64,000 bases of DNA. Source: Porodaedalea pini. Its lineage: Eukaryota; Basidiomycota; Agaricomycetes; Hymenochaetales; Hymenochaetaceae. A program made the translations under genes and the position numbers. The stretch is taken from positions 496,001 through 560,000 of the forward strand of contig NBAY01000013.1 of NCBI GenBank assembly GCA_002794775.1, read 5' to 3'. Below are positions 30,853 to 40,069 of the stretch, piece by piece (position 1 is the stretch's first letter; every line of letters starts with the position of its first letter). The notes beneath the pieces are model-generated. The model was not told where the DNA came from, did not search any database, and was given only the letters and a program-made list of their open reading frames with translations.

Positions 30853-31242
30853 TGTCAGAACTTAAACTTTTACCTTTTCTTTATTTCCCCTTTTCCTTTT
30901 CCTTTTCTCTTAATCACTTCCCACACTCCCTTCATATAACCTTCATTCGTTCCATTCCCACTCATTATGTAAGGTTAGGTAATATAGTCTCATGGTCGTC
31001 ACTATATAAGGTCTCAGGAATCGCATGAACTCCTTGTTCTGCTTTTCCTCTTACCTCCGCGACGACCTAGGTGAGACTCGTCCCCCTTGTATTAGTCTAG
31101 TCTTGTATTAATCCTCTTACCTCCACGACGACCTAGCCTGAGTACAGCGTGTCCCGAGTTCCCGCTCGAGTATAACACGTCCCAGACGACAGTCAGCCGA
31201 GGCCTGCCCAGTCCGAGTCATCTCCCGGACTCCCGCCTAACA
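30853..31242 (+). repeat. D 5' LTR
   Basis: TGTCAGAAC...CGCCTAACA, TATATAA at 31003-31009. It resembles the C1 LTR but has a different U3 start, and it contains the same internal direct repeat. Partner 43639-44028 is nearly identical. Confidence 0.93.
31036..31046 (+). promoter_or_regulatory. D inferred transcript start and self-primer
   Basis: GTTCTGCTTTT, 33 bp after the TATA box as in C1, reverse complement of 31244-31254. Confidence 0.68.
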
Positions 31243-31243
31243 T

Positions 31244-31254
31244 AAAAGCAGAAC
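31244..31254 (+). promoter_or_regulatory. D primer-binding site (self-priming type)
   Basis: AAAAGCAGAAC directly after the LTR, complementary to 31036-31046. Confidence 0.68.
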
Positions 31255-31592
31255 CCCACCCAGGCTCATCCCCAGCGTACGTCGTCGCTGTCGACTCACC
31301 TTCACTCGGTCTAGAGAAGCGCTCCCCTCGACGGACTTGACGTGTAAAACCCCTAAATGACAAACCCCCAACCCTGCCCGGACGTTTTTGGACATTCGTG
31401 TATTACGTAAACCTACACCCGACCTTTCCCGACCCTGGCTCTCCGCCTCTCCCTCTGGTGGAGGAACCATCTGACCTGGATGTGGGTAACACACCGTGTA
31501 CAGTCCTCGACGTCATTGTCGATTGTGCTCTCGACCGCCTCCTTCCGTTTGGTCATCAAATTTGCCAACGAACCTGTCCTTCACCAGCGTAA

Positions 31593-31964
31593 CGTTCATC
31601 CGGACAACCAGCCCCTCCCAGTCCCCCCCCCAGTCTAGTCAACATAGATCTTACCGAGGAACAACAGCGGGCTCTCCCTCATTCGTCACGCTATGACACC
31701 GAACGACAGTCGTACGTAGCCGACGATAGGAGCCACGTCACCCATAACCTCTGGTGGAGTGACGTTAGACACGCCTGGTACTCAACTGACCCATCAGGCG
31801 AAAGAACTCGGTGGGCGCCTCGAACCCCTCGTGCCCCAGCATCCCCTACCGTGTCAACTTCGTCAATCGTCCTTCCCAGCGAACCAGGAGGATACCGAAC
31901 GCCCCGCAGAGACTCGTCACCGCCGACGCCCCCTGAACGCCTAACACACACACCCGTACCAGCG
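31593..31964 (+). other. AUG-less open extension upstream of D gag
   Basis: 124 open codons in the gag frame after TAA at 31590-31592, equal in length and similar in sequence to C1's extension at 24408-24779. Confidence 0.55.
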
Positions 31965-33032
31965 ATGTCGGAGGGCTTTACCCAAAGGCAGCAACAGGAA
32001 ATCGTGGCGATCGTAGCGGCCGCCTTCACCCGCGCGGTGACAAATGCCCCTGCGGCCCAAGCCCCAGCTCCCTCAATTGACGTCGCCCGGCCACGCGAAT
32101 TCGCTGGCGGCGATGACTACCTTGACTTCAAACACGAAGTCCTTCTTTTTGTCTCGGCGAACCCCGCGAAGTACCCCTCGTCGTCGAGCAAAATCTACAT
32201 CGCCCTCTCTTACCTCAAGGGTGGCAACGCGTCGACGTGGGCGCAGAACTATGTCCAGGAATTCACGACGAGTGGCGTTGTAAGCTTCACGGATGACTGG
32301 ACCAAGTTTCAGGAACGACTGGATGCCTCCTTTGACGACCCGAACAGGAAGGAGAAGGCGTTGAAGAAGTTCCGAGACAAGGTCCAGAAGGATCTCTCCG
32401 CCGACGAGTTTTTCCAGGATCTCGACGTAATCATCAAGGCAGCAGAGTTGAAGGACGATAGCATCATCTGCGACCGCCTGAAGCGCACGATGAACATTGA
32501 GGTGGTCCGCGGTGTGTTGAGGTCGACGCCCGTACCAATGACGTACGAGGCATGGAAGAAGAAGGCTGTCGAGATCGATCGGGGCGAACAACAAATTCGC
32601 GCAATACAACGAGGCAGGACATTGCCATTCACGCCTCGCCCGATGCCCCAACAAGCGCCTCCTGCGCGCCGACAGATTGCAGCCCCACACGTCGACAAAC
32701 GCGACGCGACTGGCGTCACATTCGGAGGCGCTGGTCAACCGATGGACGTCTCAATGAACGAGGCGCAACGACGACGCGCGTGCTGGATCTGCGGTGAGCT
32801 AGGCCACTTTAAGGACAAGTGCCCACAAGCGAAACCGATCATCCAGCGCATGCTGGAACTGATGGCACCAGGCGAATGTCGTGTCCTCGCCGACGAGCTC
32901 GGAGCAATGAAGGAGTCGGCCTTTGAGGAAGTCGTAGACACTCGGAGGTCGACTGTAGAGGACTATGTGGGAGAGGAAGGCAATGACGAAGAGGTCGTCG
33001 ACTCGCAGGATTTTGCGAGTGGTCAGGCGTAG
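31965..33032 (+). CDS. D gag
   Basis: Gag of 355 codons from the ATG equivalent to C1's, with the same capsid block (GGDDYLDFKHEVLLF) and CCHC knuckle CWICGELGHFKDKC. Intact. An in-frame GTG at 31851 extends the open frame upstream, but the ATG at 31965 matches C1. It ends TAG 15 nt after GGATTTT. Confidence 0.9.
   Translation: MSEGFTQRQQQEIVAIVAAAFTRAVTNAPAAQAPAPSIDVARPREFAGGDDYLDFKHEVLLFVSANPAKYPSSSSKIYIALSYLKGGNASTWAQNYVQEFTTSGVVSFTDDWTKFQERLDASFDDPNRKEKALKKFRDKVQKDLSADEFFQDLDVIIKAAELKDDSIICDRLKRTMNIEVVRGVLRSTPVPMTYEAWKKKAVEIDRGEQQIRAIQRGRTLPFTPRPMPQQAPPARRQIAAPHVDKRDATGVTFGGAGQPMDVSMNEAQRRRACWICGELGHFKDKCPQAKPIIQRMLELMAPGECRVLADELGAMKESAFEEVVDTRRSTVEDYVGEEGNDEEVVDSQDFASGQA
33008..33014 (+). 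promoter_or_regulatory. Predicted -1 frameshift site, D
   Basis: GGATTTT in slippery phase, 15 nt before the gag TAG; C1 has GGGTTTT at the same place. Confidence 0.68.
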
Positions 33033-33114
33033 CCATCGGGGCGACTGACCGAGAAGAACAAGGGACTTCAAATCTGGACTCATTAAAATATAACTGTCAT
33101 GGACGCTTTTTAAA

Positions 33115-33162
33115 TTATCTTATCTTATCATTTTCTCTTATCTTATCTTATCATATCTTATC
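33115..33162 (+). promoter_or_regulatory. Cluster of GATA-type motifs in E U3
   Basis: Seven TTATC (GATAA on the minus strand) in under 50 bp, most extending to CTTATC. Fungal GATA factors for nitrogen, light or iron bind such sites. It could also be a simple-sequence expansion. Repeated at 39647-39694 in the 3' LTR. Confidence 0.45.
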
Positions 33163-33374
33163 CATCCATCACTAATCACGCTTATTCCTGCTTACTCATT
33201 ATTCATTACGCTCCTTCTCGCACTATCCTTACTCGCTGACCGATCCTATGATTTCATTATTCTATGAAGTTCCACGACGTTCTATCATCTATCCTTATGT
33301 AGTAGTTAATTCCCTGGTCCGTGCGCAGCCGCTGAAGGGTATATAAGTAGGTAGTCCTCCTGTACTTATCCCCT

Positions 33375-33385
33375 AGTTTCGACCT
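33375..33385 (+). promoter_or_regulatory. E inferred transcript start and self-primer
   Basis: AGTTTCGACCT lies 35 bp after the TATA box and is the exact reverse complement of 33540-33550 after the LTR; 11 nt, the same length as in Tf1. Confidence 0.68.
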
Positions 33386-33539
33386 GGTCAATTCTACCTG
33401 GCTACGTCCAGAAGCTGCCCCCTACCTCTGCGCTGTGTCAGCTCCCCTGGCTCACCGCTCTCTCCTCTCTCCTCTTCCTCTGACTGAGTTCTGCGCGACC
33501 CGGTTACCCCTTGCGTATCCGTAGTCCGTCGCTGACACA

Positions 33540-33550
33540 AGGTCGAAACT
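33540..33550 (+). promoter_or_regulatory. E primer-binding site (self-priming type)
   Basis: AGGTCGAAACT, two bases after the LTR, complementary to 33375-33385. Confidence 0.68.
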
Positions 33551-34392
33551 TACCCCTACCGCCTCGCGCATTCTCAGTCACCAACGCCAAGCTGGCTCTG
33601 AACGTTCGCATCTCCTACCGACAGCAATCTCTTTACCGCGCTACCATCTATACCTTCACCTGTACCCCGCAAATCACTCTCACCATCGAACTCTTCCTAC
33701 TATCTATCATCATCACTCTCAACCCTCATCTCGTCCAACAAACTCAAAACCGACCACTACCTGTCCGTAACCCTGAACTCTAGACCAACATTCTCATCCG
33801 ACGCGTCCGACGACTTGGACTGCGACCCCGACTACGATCGCTTCGACCCACACCTATTCTTAGATCGATCTCACGTGCATCGATCAGGCCGATACGTCGT
33901 TAATTCCTTACCTTCATTATTAAACTCACTCGTTTCACAACCCGCCGTCCTCTTTCTATTCGATCAACTAGCGCTCGTTTGAGAGGGGGTAACGTTGAGT
34001 CCGACCCACTCGAGAGTAGCTACCAGGCCTTGGGGGTGATCTTCGGAAAGGTCCCTTGGCGCCCGTTGGAGTCTTCACAGAGGAAGATCCGGGTTTGATC
34101 AGCAAGTGAAAGTCGACCACCACATCCGGAATTTTGTTACAGCGCTCAATCAGACCCGCAGGCGTCCGCACCACCTGTCGGCTGGCAGTGTTGTCTCTGA
34201 TTTGAGCTGGCTCCACACCCGTACAGTCGACCGTCTGGATCAGCGGCACAGCGTTGGAATACACCACCAGAAGACACTGCCGACGCTGTCCTCGCACAAC
34301 TACCACCACTGACCGACGACGACCTAGTACGCCTAGACGACGAGCTAGGAGCCCACCAACCACCCCACCCATCACCAACACCACCGCCTATC
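33551..34392 (+). other. E untranslated leader
   Basis: About 840 bp between primer site and gag ATG. The gag frame is open for tens of codons upstream of the ATG without an ATG of its own, recalling C1 and D. I see no other feature. Confidence 0.5.
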
Positions 34393-35478
34393 ATGGCAGA
34401 ACCCCAAGCCCCAGCTGCGCCAGCAACCACAACTCCGACGATCTCAAACGACATGATGCAGGAGATCATCAACACGCTACACGGCCTGGGATTACTCGCA
34501 ACCCCCACGCCAGCAGCTGCAGCCGCACCTGTCCCTCCACCAACAAACCGCAGTGGAGGAAGACATATCGCCAAACCCGAGACGTTCAATGGGCGAGACT
34601 ACAAGAAGTTCGAACGTGCCATCACCCTTTACGTTGAAGCTAACGCAGAGGACTTCATGAACGACAAGGACTACTTCCTTTTCGTGTTGTCATTCATGAC
34701 GGAAGGCTCAGCCGCACTCTGGGCACAGAACTTCCTGGAAAGCATCAAGATGGACGGCTATCTGATCTTTTCGCTCGTCAGTCGCCAGAAGTTTAACGAA
34801 CAGCTGGAAAAAGCGTTCGGAGATCCGAACGAACGCATGAACGCCATGCAAAAATTGGATAGCTGGAAGCACACCCGAGACATCACAGCCGACCAATTCT
34901 TCCAGCAGTTTGACATCTATCGCCGTGCGGCAGGATACAACGATGACACAAAGAATGACGACACCCTCATCCACAAACTGACGAAAGCCTTGGATAGAGA
35001 GATCGTATACCGAATCGAAATGAGTGACACGGTCCCAACCACGTACAAAGGCTGGCAAGAAAAAGCCATTCGATTCGACAACGCTAGACGTCAGATGAAG
35101 GCCATCGAACAAATGCGCGCTGCCCCGTCCAGACCTCAGGTGCTCCCACCAAAACCTACCCAGACATTCACACCGAGAATCCCCGAAAGGCGCGACGCCA
35201 CTGGAGTCACATACGGAGGCATGGGGAAGCCGATGGACGTCTCACTCGAAGAGCTGAGGAAAGCAGGACTCTGCTACTACTGTAAAGAATCAGGGCATCT
35301 GCAGAGGAATTGCCCAAATCGGAGGAAAACGATAAGGGCTGTGTTGATGGGGATGGAACCCCGAGAGAGAAAAGTCTGGGCAGACGAGACCGCGACGCTC
35401 AAGGAGTCAGACTTTGCGGAGGAAGAAGAGGAGGCGCTCTTTGAGCGGGAGTTGGATTTTGCGGAACCCCAGCAGTGA
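34393..35478 (+). CDS. E gag
   Basis: 361-codon Gag. An Ala/Pro-rich N-terminus is followed by a capsid region (KPETFNGRDYKKFERAI, then EGSAALWAQNFLESI) and a CCHC knuckle CYYCKESGHLQRNC near residues 295-308. It ends with an acidic tail and TGA 15 nt after GGATTTT. Intact. Confidence 0.93.
   Translation: MAEPQAPAAPATTTPTISNDMMQEIINTLHGLGLLATPTPAAAAAPVPPPTNRSGGRHIAKPETFNGRDYKKFERAITLYVEANAEDFMNDKDYFLFVLSFMTEGSAALWAQNFLESIKMDGYLIFSLVSRQKFNEQLEKAFGDPNERMNAMQKLDSWKHTRDITADQFFQQFDIYRRAAGYNDDTKNDDTLIHKLTKALDREIVYRIEMSDTVPTTYKGWQEKAIRFDNARRQMKAIEQMRAAPSRPQVLPPKPTQTFTPRIPERRDATGVTYGGMGKPMDVSLEELRKAGLCYYCKESGHLQRNCPNRRKTIRAVLMGMEPRERKVWADETATLKESDFAEEEEEALFERELDFAEPQQ
35454..35460 (+). promoter_or_regulatory. 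Predicted -1 frameshift site, E
   Basis: GGATTTT in slippery phase, 15 nt before the gag TGA; the -1 frame leads without a stop into pol. Confidence 0.72.
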
Positions 35479-38400
35479 ACACGGCACTGACTGGGATAGG
35501 TTCAGTTTCGGTTTTTCAAACGGCCATTTTTGATAATTCTATGGACTCTGTAGATAATTTAGATAAAATACAAAAAAATGTAAAAAGCAATGTCACTCGC
35601 AAAAATATTCCTTCTGTCCCTGTACCAGTAGCTAACAGTATAGATATGCCTATATGTAACAACACGTCTGCCGCATCACCTCGTCCTACTCCTGTGTCAA
35701 AAAATCATGTAACACACTGTTCCGAATCTTTTAATTCTATTTCTTCCTTGGCCGGAACTGAACCGAAATCCGTGAAAAATGAAAACTCGTCGAAACAAGC
35801 TGAGAGGAAGTCCTGGAGAGATCGCCCTGTCCCCTTTACGGCCCCATGGGTAGTACGGCGTCTCAAAGAGGATAAACTTGAAAGTGCTTTAACGACTCTC
35901 CGAGTGTGGATGAAACAGCAGAGGCATGCTGAAGCGAATGAAGAGACGGTGCATCAAATCATTGCGCTAGAAGAACCAGATGCCGTGGCAGCTGTTAGGG
36001 ACCTGAGGGGTCCGAAACGGTTCGTAAGAGGGTCTCGGGGGCAACAGCTCATGGTACCGATTCTCCTTCAAACGACCGACACCGGTAACCAGTTCAAGGT
36101 AGACGCCCTACTGGACAGTGGCTGCACTGGCTCATGTATCAACCGATCCTTCGTCGAAAAGCATCAGATCCGGACAAAAAAGACACCCATCCCAATCCGA
36201 GTCTATAATGCTGACGGCACGCTCAACAAGGACGGCTCGATCACAGAGTTTGTGGAAATGCGCATGACGATTAAAGATCATTCGGAGCGCATCCACTTCG
36301 CGGTCACAGATCTAGGGAAAACAGATGTGTTCATCGGACATGAATGGTTAAAGCTGCACAATCCCAACATCGACTGGCAAAAATCAACGATCGAATTTGA
36401 TCGATGCCCCGATGTATGCGGCTATATCCGTAGTCTAGAGGACATTGACGCAGACCCCGATGAAAACCTTGATTTGGTGGAACTTGAAGACGGCGATCAG
36501 CTCTTCCTCTTCGATTGGGACAGGTACATTAAGTCCGATCCGAGAAAAGCGCTGAAGGTCAGACAACAGGTGCTCGAGGAAGTCCCAAACTATGTCAAAG
36601 AGTTCGCGGACGTCTTCAGTGAACAGGAATTCGATCAGTTACCAGAGAGACGCCCTTGGGATCATGCTATTGAACTCAAGCCGGGATCAAAGCTCTCTGA
36701 CTGTAAAATCTACCCGCTCAGCCCATCCGAACAGGTGGCACTGGACGAATTCCTCACCGAAAACTTGAGAACTGGCCGTATTCGTAACTCTCAATCTGAG
36801 ATGGCATCCCCCTTCTTCTTCATAAAAAAGAAGGATGGCAAGCTTCGCCCCGTACAGGACTATCGCCGGCTCAACGAGATGACGGTTAAGAACAAATACC
36901 CGTTACCTCTAATCCAAGAGCTCATTGACAAAACGAAACAGGCGAAATTCTTCACGAAGCTTGACATACGTTGGGGTTACAATAACATTCGGATTCGAGA
37001 GGGCGACGAGCATAAAGCCGCCTTCAGGACAAACCGCGGTCTATTCGAACCAACGGTCATGTTTTTCGGTCTCACAAACTCACCAGCAACCTTCCAAGGA
37101 TTCATGAACGAGATCTTCCGAGAACTCGTCAATGATGGACACGTCATAGTCTACATGGACGACATCCTGATCTTCGCACGAACTCGCGAACATCATGACA
37201 AACTCGTCCGACAAGTCCTGGAAGTGTTGCGAGCAAACAAGTTGTTCTTAAAGCCAGAAAAGTGCAGCTTCGCTCAAGAGACCGTGAACTATCTTGGGCA
37301 TATCCTCGGCAACGGACAGATTCGCATGGATCCAGCCAAAGTGGCGGGTGTAAAAGATTGGCCAGTGCCTAAGAACAAGAAAGAACTACAGTCTTTCCTT
37401 GGGTTCTGCAACTATTACCGCCGCTTCATCCTAGCATTCAGTCACTATGCGAAGCCCTTGACAGTGTTGACCGGAGATGTAGAGTGGAAGTGGGAGGTGG
37501 AGCAACAGGAGGCCTTTGAACGTCTGAAACAGAAGCTCTGTGAAGAACCTGTACTCACAGTGCCTACTGATGACGGTCAATTTCGGGTGGAGGCTGATTC
37601 GTCGCATTTCGCTAACGGCGCCATTCTGTCCCAATTCGTTGACGGAAAGTGGCATCCAATCGCATACCGATCGCAAGCGCTTAGCCAAGCAGAGCGCAAT
37701 TACGAAATCTATGACAAAGAGATGTTCGCGATCATGTGCGCACTGGATGACTGGCGACAATATCTTCTAGGGGCAACACAAACCTTCGAAATCTGGTCGG
37801 ATCACCTCAACCTCCAGTATTTCCGAAAACCCCAGAAGATTAACCACCGACAAGCGAGATGGCTACAGGAGTTAGCGGACTACGACTTCAAACTGTTCCA
37901 TAAACCAGGTGCCCTGATGACTAAGGCTGACCTCCTCTCGAGACGAGCGGATCATGAGAGGGGGGAGAACGACAATATCGACATTGTTTTGCTCAAGCCG
38001 GACTTATTTGTAAACGAAACACTGCTAGAAGCGCTGGATGCAGACTTCGTTAAACGAATTAAAAGGGTACGAAACAACAGGGACAGAGCAGTTGTGAAGG
38101 CGTTAGAGCGGAAGGAACGAGAGTGGGAGGAAGAAGAAGGGTTGTTGATGTGGAAGGGCAGGATCTACGTGCCGAAAGACCATAAACTCCGAGAAGACAT
38201 CATTCGAAACCATCACGACAGCACGCTCGCAGGACACCCAGGACGCTACAAGACCCATGAGTTGATCACACGCAACTACTGGTGGCCGGGAATCCAACGA
38301 GATGTTCGAATGTATGTCGAGGGATGTGATGCGTGCCAACGTACGAAGGCACACAGAGCGAAACCGCACAATCCTCTGAACCCAAACGAGATCCCGAAAG

Positions 38401-39614
38401 GTCCTTGGGAAATCGTCACAGCAGACCTGATCGGCGAACTACCCGAGTCCAATGGACATAACGCAATCTGTGTCTTCGTTGACAGGTTCAGTAAACAGGT
38501 GCATGCGATCCCTACCTCAGTGAGCATAACGTCGGAAGGAATGGCGAGGCTCTACCGGGATCATGTCTTCAGGCTACACGGCATACCGCGCAAGTTTATT
38601 CATGACAGAGGATCACAGTTCGAGTCCAAATTCATGAACGAACTATACCGGTTACTGGGCATCGAGGGAAACCCGTCAACGGCCTATCACCCACAGACAG
38701 ATGGTCAGACAGAACGGATAAACCAAGAGATTGAACAGTACCTTCGTCTCTTTGTTAACCACCATCAGTCGGACTGGGCGGAATGGCTTGCGCTAGCGGA
38801 ATTCGCGTACAACGACAAAGAACAAACGTCGACAGGAGCGTCACCCTTTTTCATCAACCATGGGAGACACCCATATAAGGGCACGAATCCTAGACGCGAA
38901 TCGACCAATGAGTCCGCTAAGCAGTTTGCCGACCGGATGGCCAAGATCAGGGAGGAAACCGAATCGGCATTAAAGCATGCGGCCGAAACCATGAAGCGCT
39001 TCTATGACAGGACGAAGGGAGAATCCATCGAGTATAAACCTGGGGAAAAGGTCATGCTCGAAGGAACTCACTTAAAGACAGATCGTCCTATGAAGAAGCT
39101 GGGAGATAAACGTTATGGGCCTTTCATTGTCGAAAAGAAAATCGGCACGTCAGCATATAGACTTAAACTTCCACGTACATGGAAAAAAGTCTATCCGGTT
39201 TTCAATGAAGTGCTCCTCTCCCCATACCACGAGCCGCAGTATACGTCGCAAAAACAGGATCTTCCACCCCCGCCCGAAATCATTGACGATGTGCCGGAAT
39301 ATGAGGTCGAAAAGGTTGTCGACTCCAAACTTGTGCGAGGGAAGCTCAAATACCTCGTACATTGGAAAGGGTATCCGAACGAAGAACGCACCTGGGAGCC
39401 AATTGAGAATTTGACGAACTCTCAAGAGGCCATTGACGAATTTCATAAATCAACTCCCAGTGCTCCTCGCGCCCTCAACACCCTAGAGATGTCGCAGCTG
39501 AAGTTCCGACCCGTGTTTGAAATGACGGAGCCTAAGAGACAGAAAGGAGTGGCACAGTGGTGGGCCGGTAAGTTCCAGGGTAGGGAACAAGGGCGATCGG
39601 GACGCTCGCCTTGA
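35475..39614 (+). CDS. E pol: protease, reverse transcriptase, RNase H, integrase, chromodomain
   Basis: Open frame of 1379 codons, entered by -1 frameshift at 35454 (the frame has no ATG at its start). About 200 residues precede the protease (ALLDSGCTGSC, near residue 210). The reverse transcriptase has VYMDDILIF near 560, followed by RNase H (near 705) and integrase with HHCC finger (HHDSTLAGHPGRY...CDACQRTK, about 910-960) and DDE residues (TADLIGELP, HDRGSQFE, ERINQEIEQ). The C-terminal chromodomain reads GKLKYLVHWKGYPNEERTWEP (about 1290-1310, shown in part). All catalytic boxes look intact. It is the only LTR element here without visible damage. Confidence 0.94.
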   Translation: MNTALTGIGSVSVFQTAIFDNSMDSVDNLDKIQKNVKSNVTRKNIPSVPVPVANSIDMPICNNTSAASPRPTPVSKNHVTHCSESFNSISSLAGTEPKSVKNENSSKQAERKSWRDRPVPFTAPWVVRRLKEDKLESALTTLRVWMKQQRHAEANEETVHQIIALEEPDAVAAVRDLRGPKRFVRGSRGQQLMVPILLQTTDTGNQFKVDALLDSGCTGSCINRSFVEKHQIRTKKTPIPIRVYNADGTLNKDGSITEFVEMRMTIKDHSERIHFAVTDLGKTDVFIGHEWLKLHNPNIDWQKSTIEFDRCPDVCGYIRSLEDIDADPDENLDLVELEDGDQLFLFDWDRYIKSDPRKALKVRQQVLEEVPNYVKEFADVFSEQEFDQLPERRPWDHAIELKPGSKLSDCKIYPLSPSEQVALDEFLTENLRTGRIRNSQSEMASPFFFIKKKDGKLRPVQDYRRLNEMTVKNKYPLPLIQELIDKTKQAKFFTKLDIRWGYNNIRIREGDEHKAAFRTNRGLFEPTVMFFGLTNSPATFQGFMNEIFRELVNDGHVIVYMDDILIFARTREHHDKLVRQVLEVLRANKLFLKPEKCSFAQETVNYLGHILGNGQIRMDPAKVAGVKDWPVPKNKKELQSFLGFCNYYRRFILAFSHYAKPLTVLTGDVEWKWEVEQQEAFERLKQKLCEEPVLTVPTDDGQFRVEADSSHFANGAILSQFVDGKWHPIAYRSQALSQAERNYEIYDKEMFAIMCALDDWRQYLLGATQTFEIWSDHLNLQYFRKPQKINHRQARWLQELADYDFKLFHKPGALMTKADLLSRRADHERGENDNIDIVLLKPDLFVNETLLEALDADFVKRIKRVRNNRDRAVVKALERKEREWEEEEGLLMWKGRIYVPKDHKLREDIIRNHHDSTLAGHPGRYKTHELITRNYWWPGIQRDVRMYVEGCDACQRTKAHRAKPHNPLNPNEIPKGPWEIVTADLIGELPESNGHNAICVFVDRFSKQVHAIPTSVSITSEGMARLYRDHVFRLHGIPRKFIHDRGSQFESKFMNELYRLLGIEGNPSTAYHPQTDGQTERINQEIEQYLRLFVNHHQSDWAEWLALAEFAYNDKEQTSTGASPFFINHGRHPYKGTNPRRESTNESAKQFADRMAKIREETESALKHAAETMKRFYDRTKGESIEYKPGEKVMLEGTHLKTDRPMKKLGDKRYGPFIVEKKIGTSAYRLKLPRTWKKVYPVFNEVLLSPYHEPQYTSQKQDLPPPPEIIDDVPEYEVEKVVDSKLVRGKLKYLVHWKGYPNEERTWEPIENLTNSQEAIDEFHKSTPSAPRALNTLEMSQLKFRPVFEMTEPKRQKGVAQWWAGKFQGREQGRSGRSP

Positions 39615-39623
39615 AGGGGAGGG
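39613..39623 (+). promoter_or_regulatory. E polypurine tract
   Basis: GAAGGGGAGGG overlapping the pol stop, a few bases before the 3' LTR. Confidence 0.65.
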
Positions 39624-39626
39624 TCA

Positions 39627-40069
39627 TGTCATGGACGCTTTTTAAATTATCTTATCTTATCATTTTCTCTTATCTTATCTTATCATATCTTATCCATCCA
39701 TCACTAATCACGCTTATTCCTGCTTACTCATTATTCATTACGCTCCTTCTCGCACTATCCTTACTCGCTGACCGATCCTATGATTTCATTATTCTATGAA
39801 GTTCCACGACGTTCTATCATCTATCCTTATGTAGTAGTTAATTCCCTGGTCCGTGCGCAGCCGCTGAAGGGTATATAAGTAGGTAGTCCTCCTGTACTTA
39901 TCCCCTAGTTTCGACCTGGTCAATTCTACCTGGCTACGTCCAGAAGCTGCCCCCTACCTCTGCGCTGTGTCAGCTCCCCTGGCTCACCGCTCTCTCCTCT
40001 CTCCTCTTCCTCTGACTGAGTTCTGCGCGACCCGGTTACCCCTTGCGTATCCGTAGTCCGTCGCTGACA
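39627..40069 (+). repeat. E 3' LTR
   Basis: Identical by eye to 33095-33537, followed by ATAAC. Confidence 0.95.

Larger units (their letters stand above)
33095..33537 (+). repeat. E 5' LTR
   Basis: TGTCATGGA...CGCTGACA; TATATAA at 33340-33346. Its U3 starts with a dense cluster of TTATC motifs. Identical by eye to 39627-40069. Confidence 0.95.
33095..40069 (+). mobile_element. Element E: intact, probably recent chromodomain Ty3/gypsy retrotransposon
   Basis: 6975 bp, LTRs 33095-33537 and 39627-40069 (443 bp) that I read as identical, target duplication ATAAC at 33090-33094 and 40070-40074. Gag (361 codons) and Pol (about 1379 codons) are both open. It inserted in the pol leader of element D. 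It has a Tf1-like self-priming signal and a chromodomain. Identical LTRs and open frames suggest a recent and possibly still competent copy. Confidence 0.95.
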
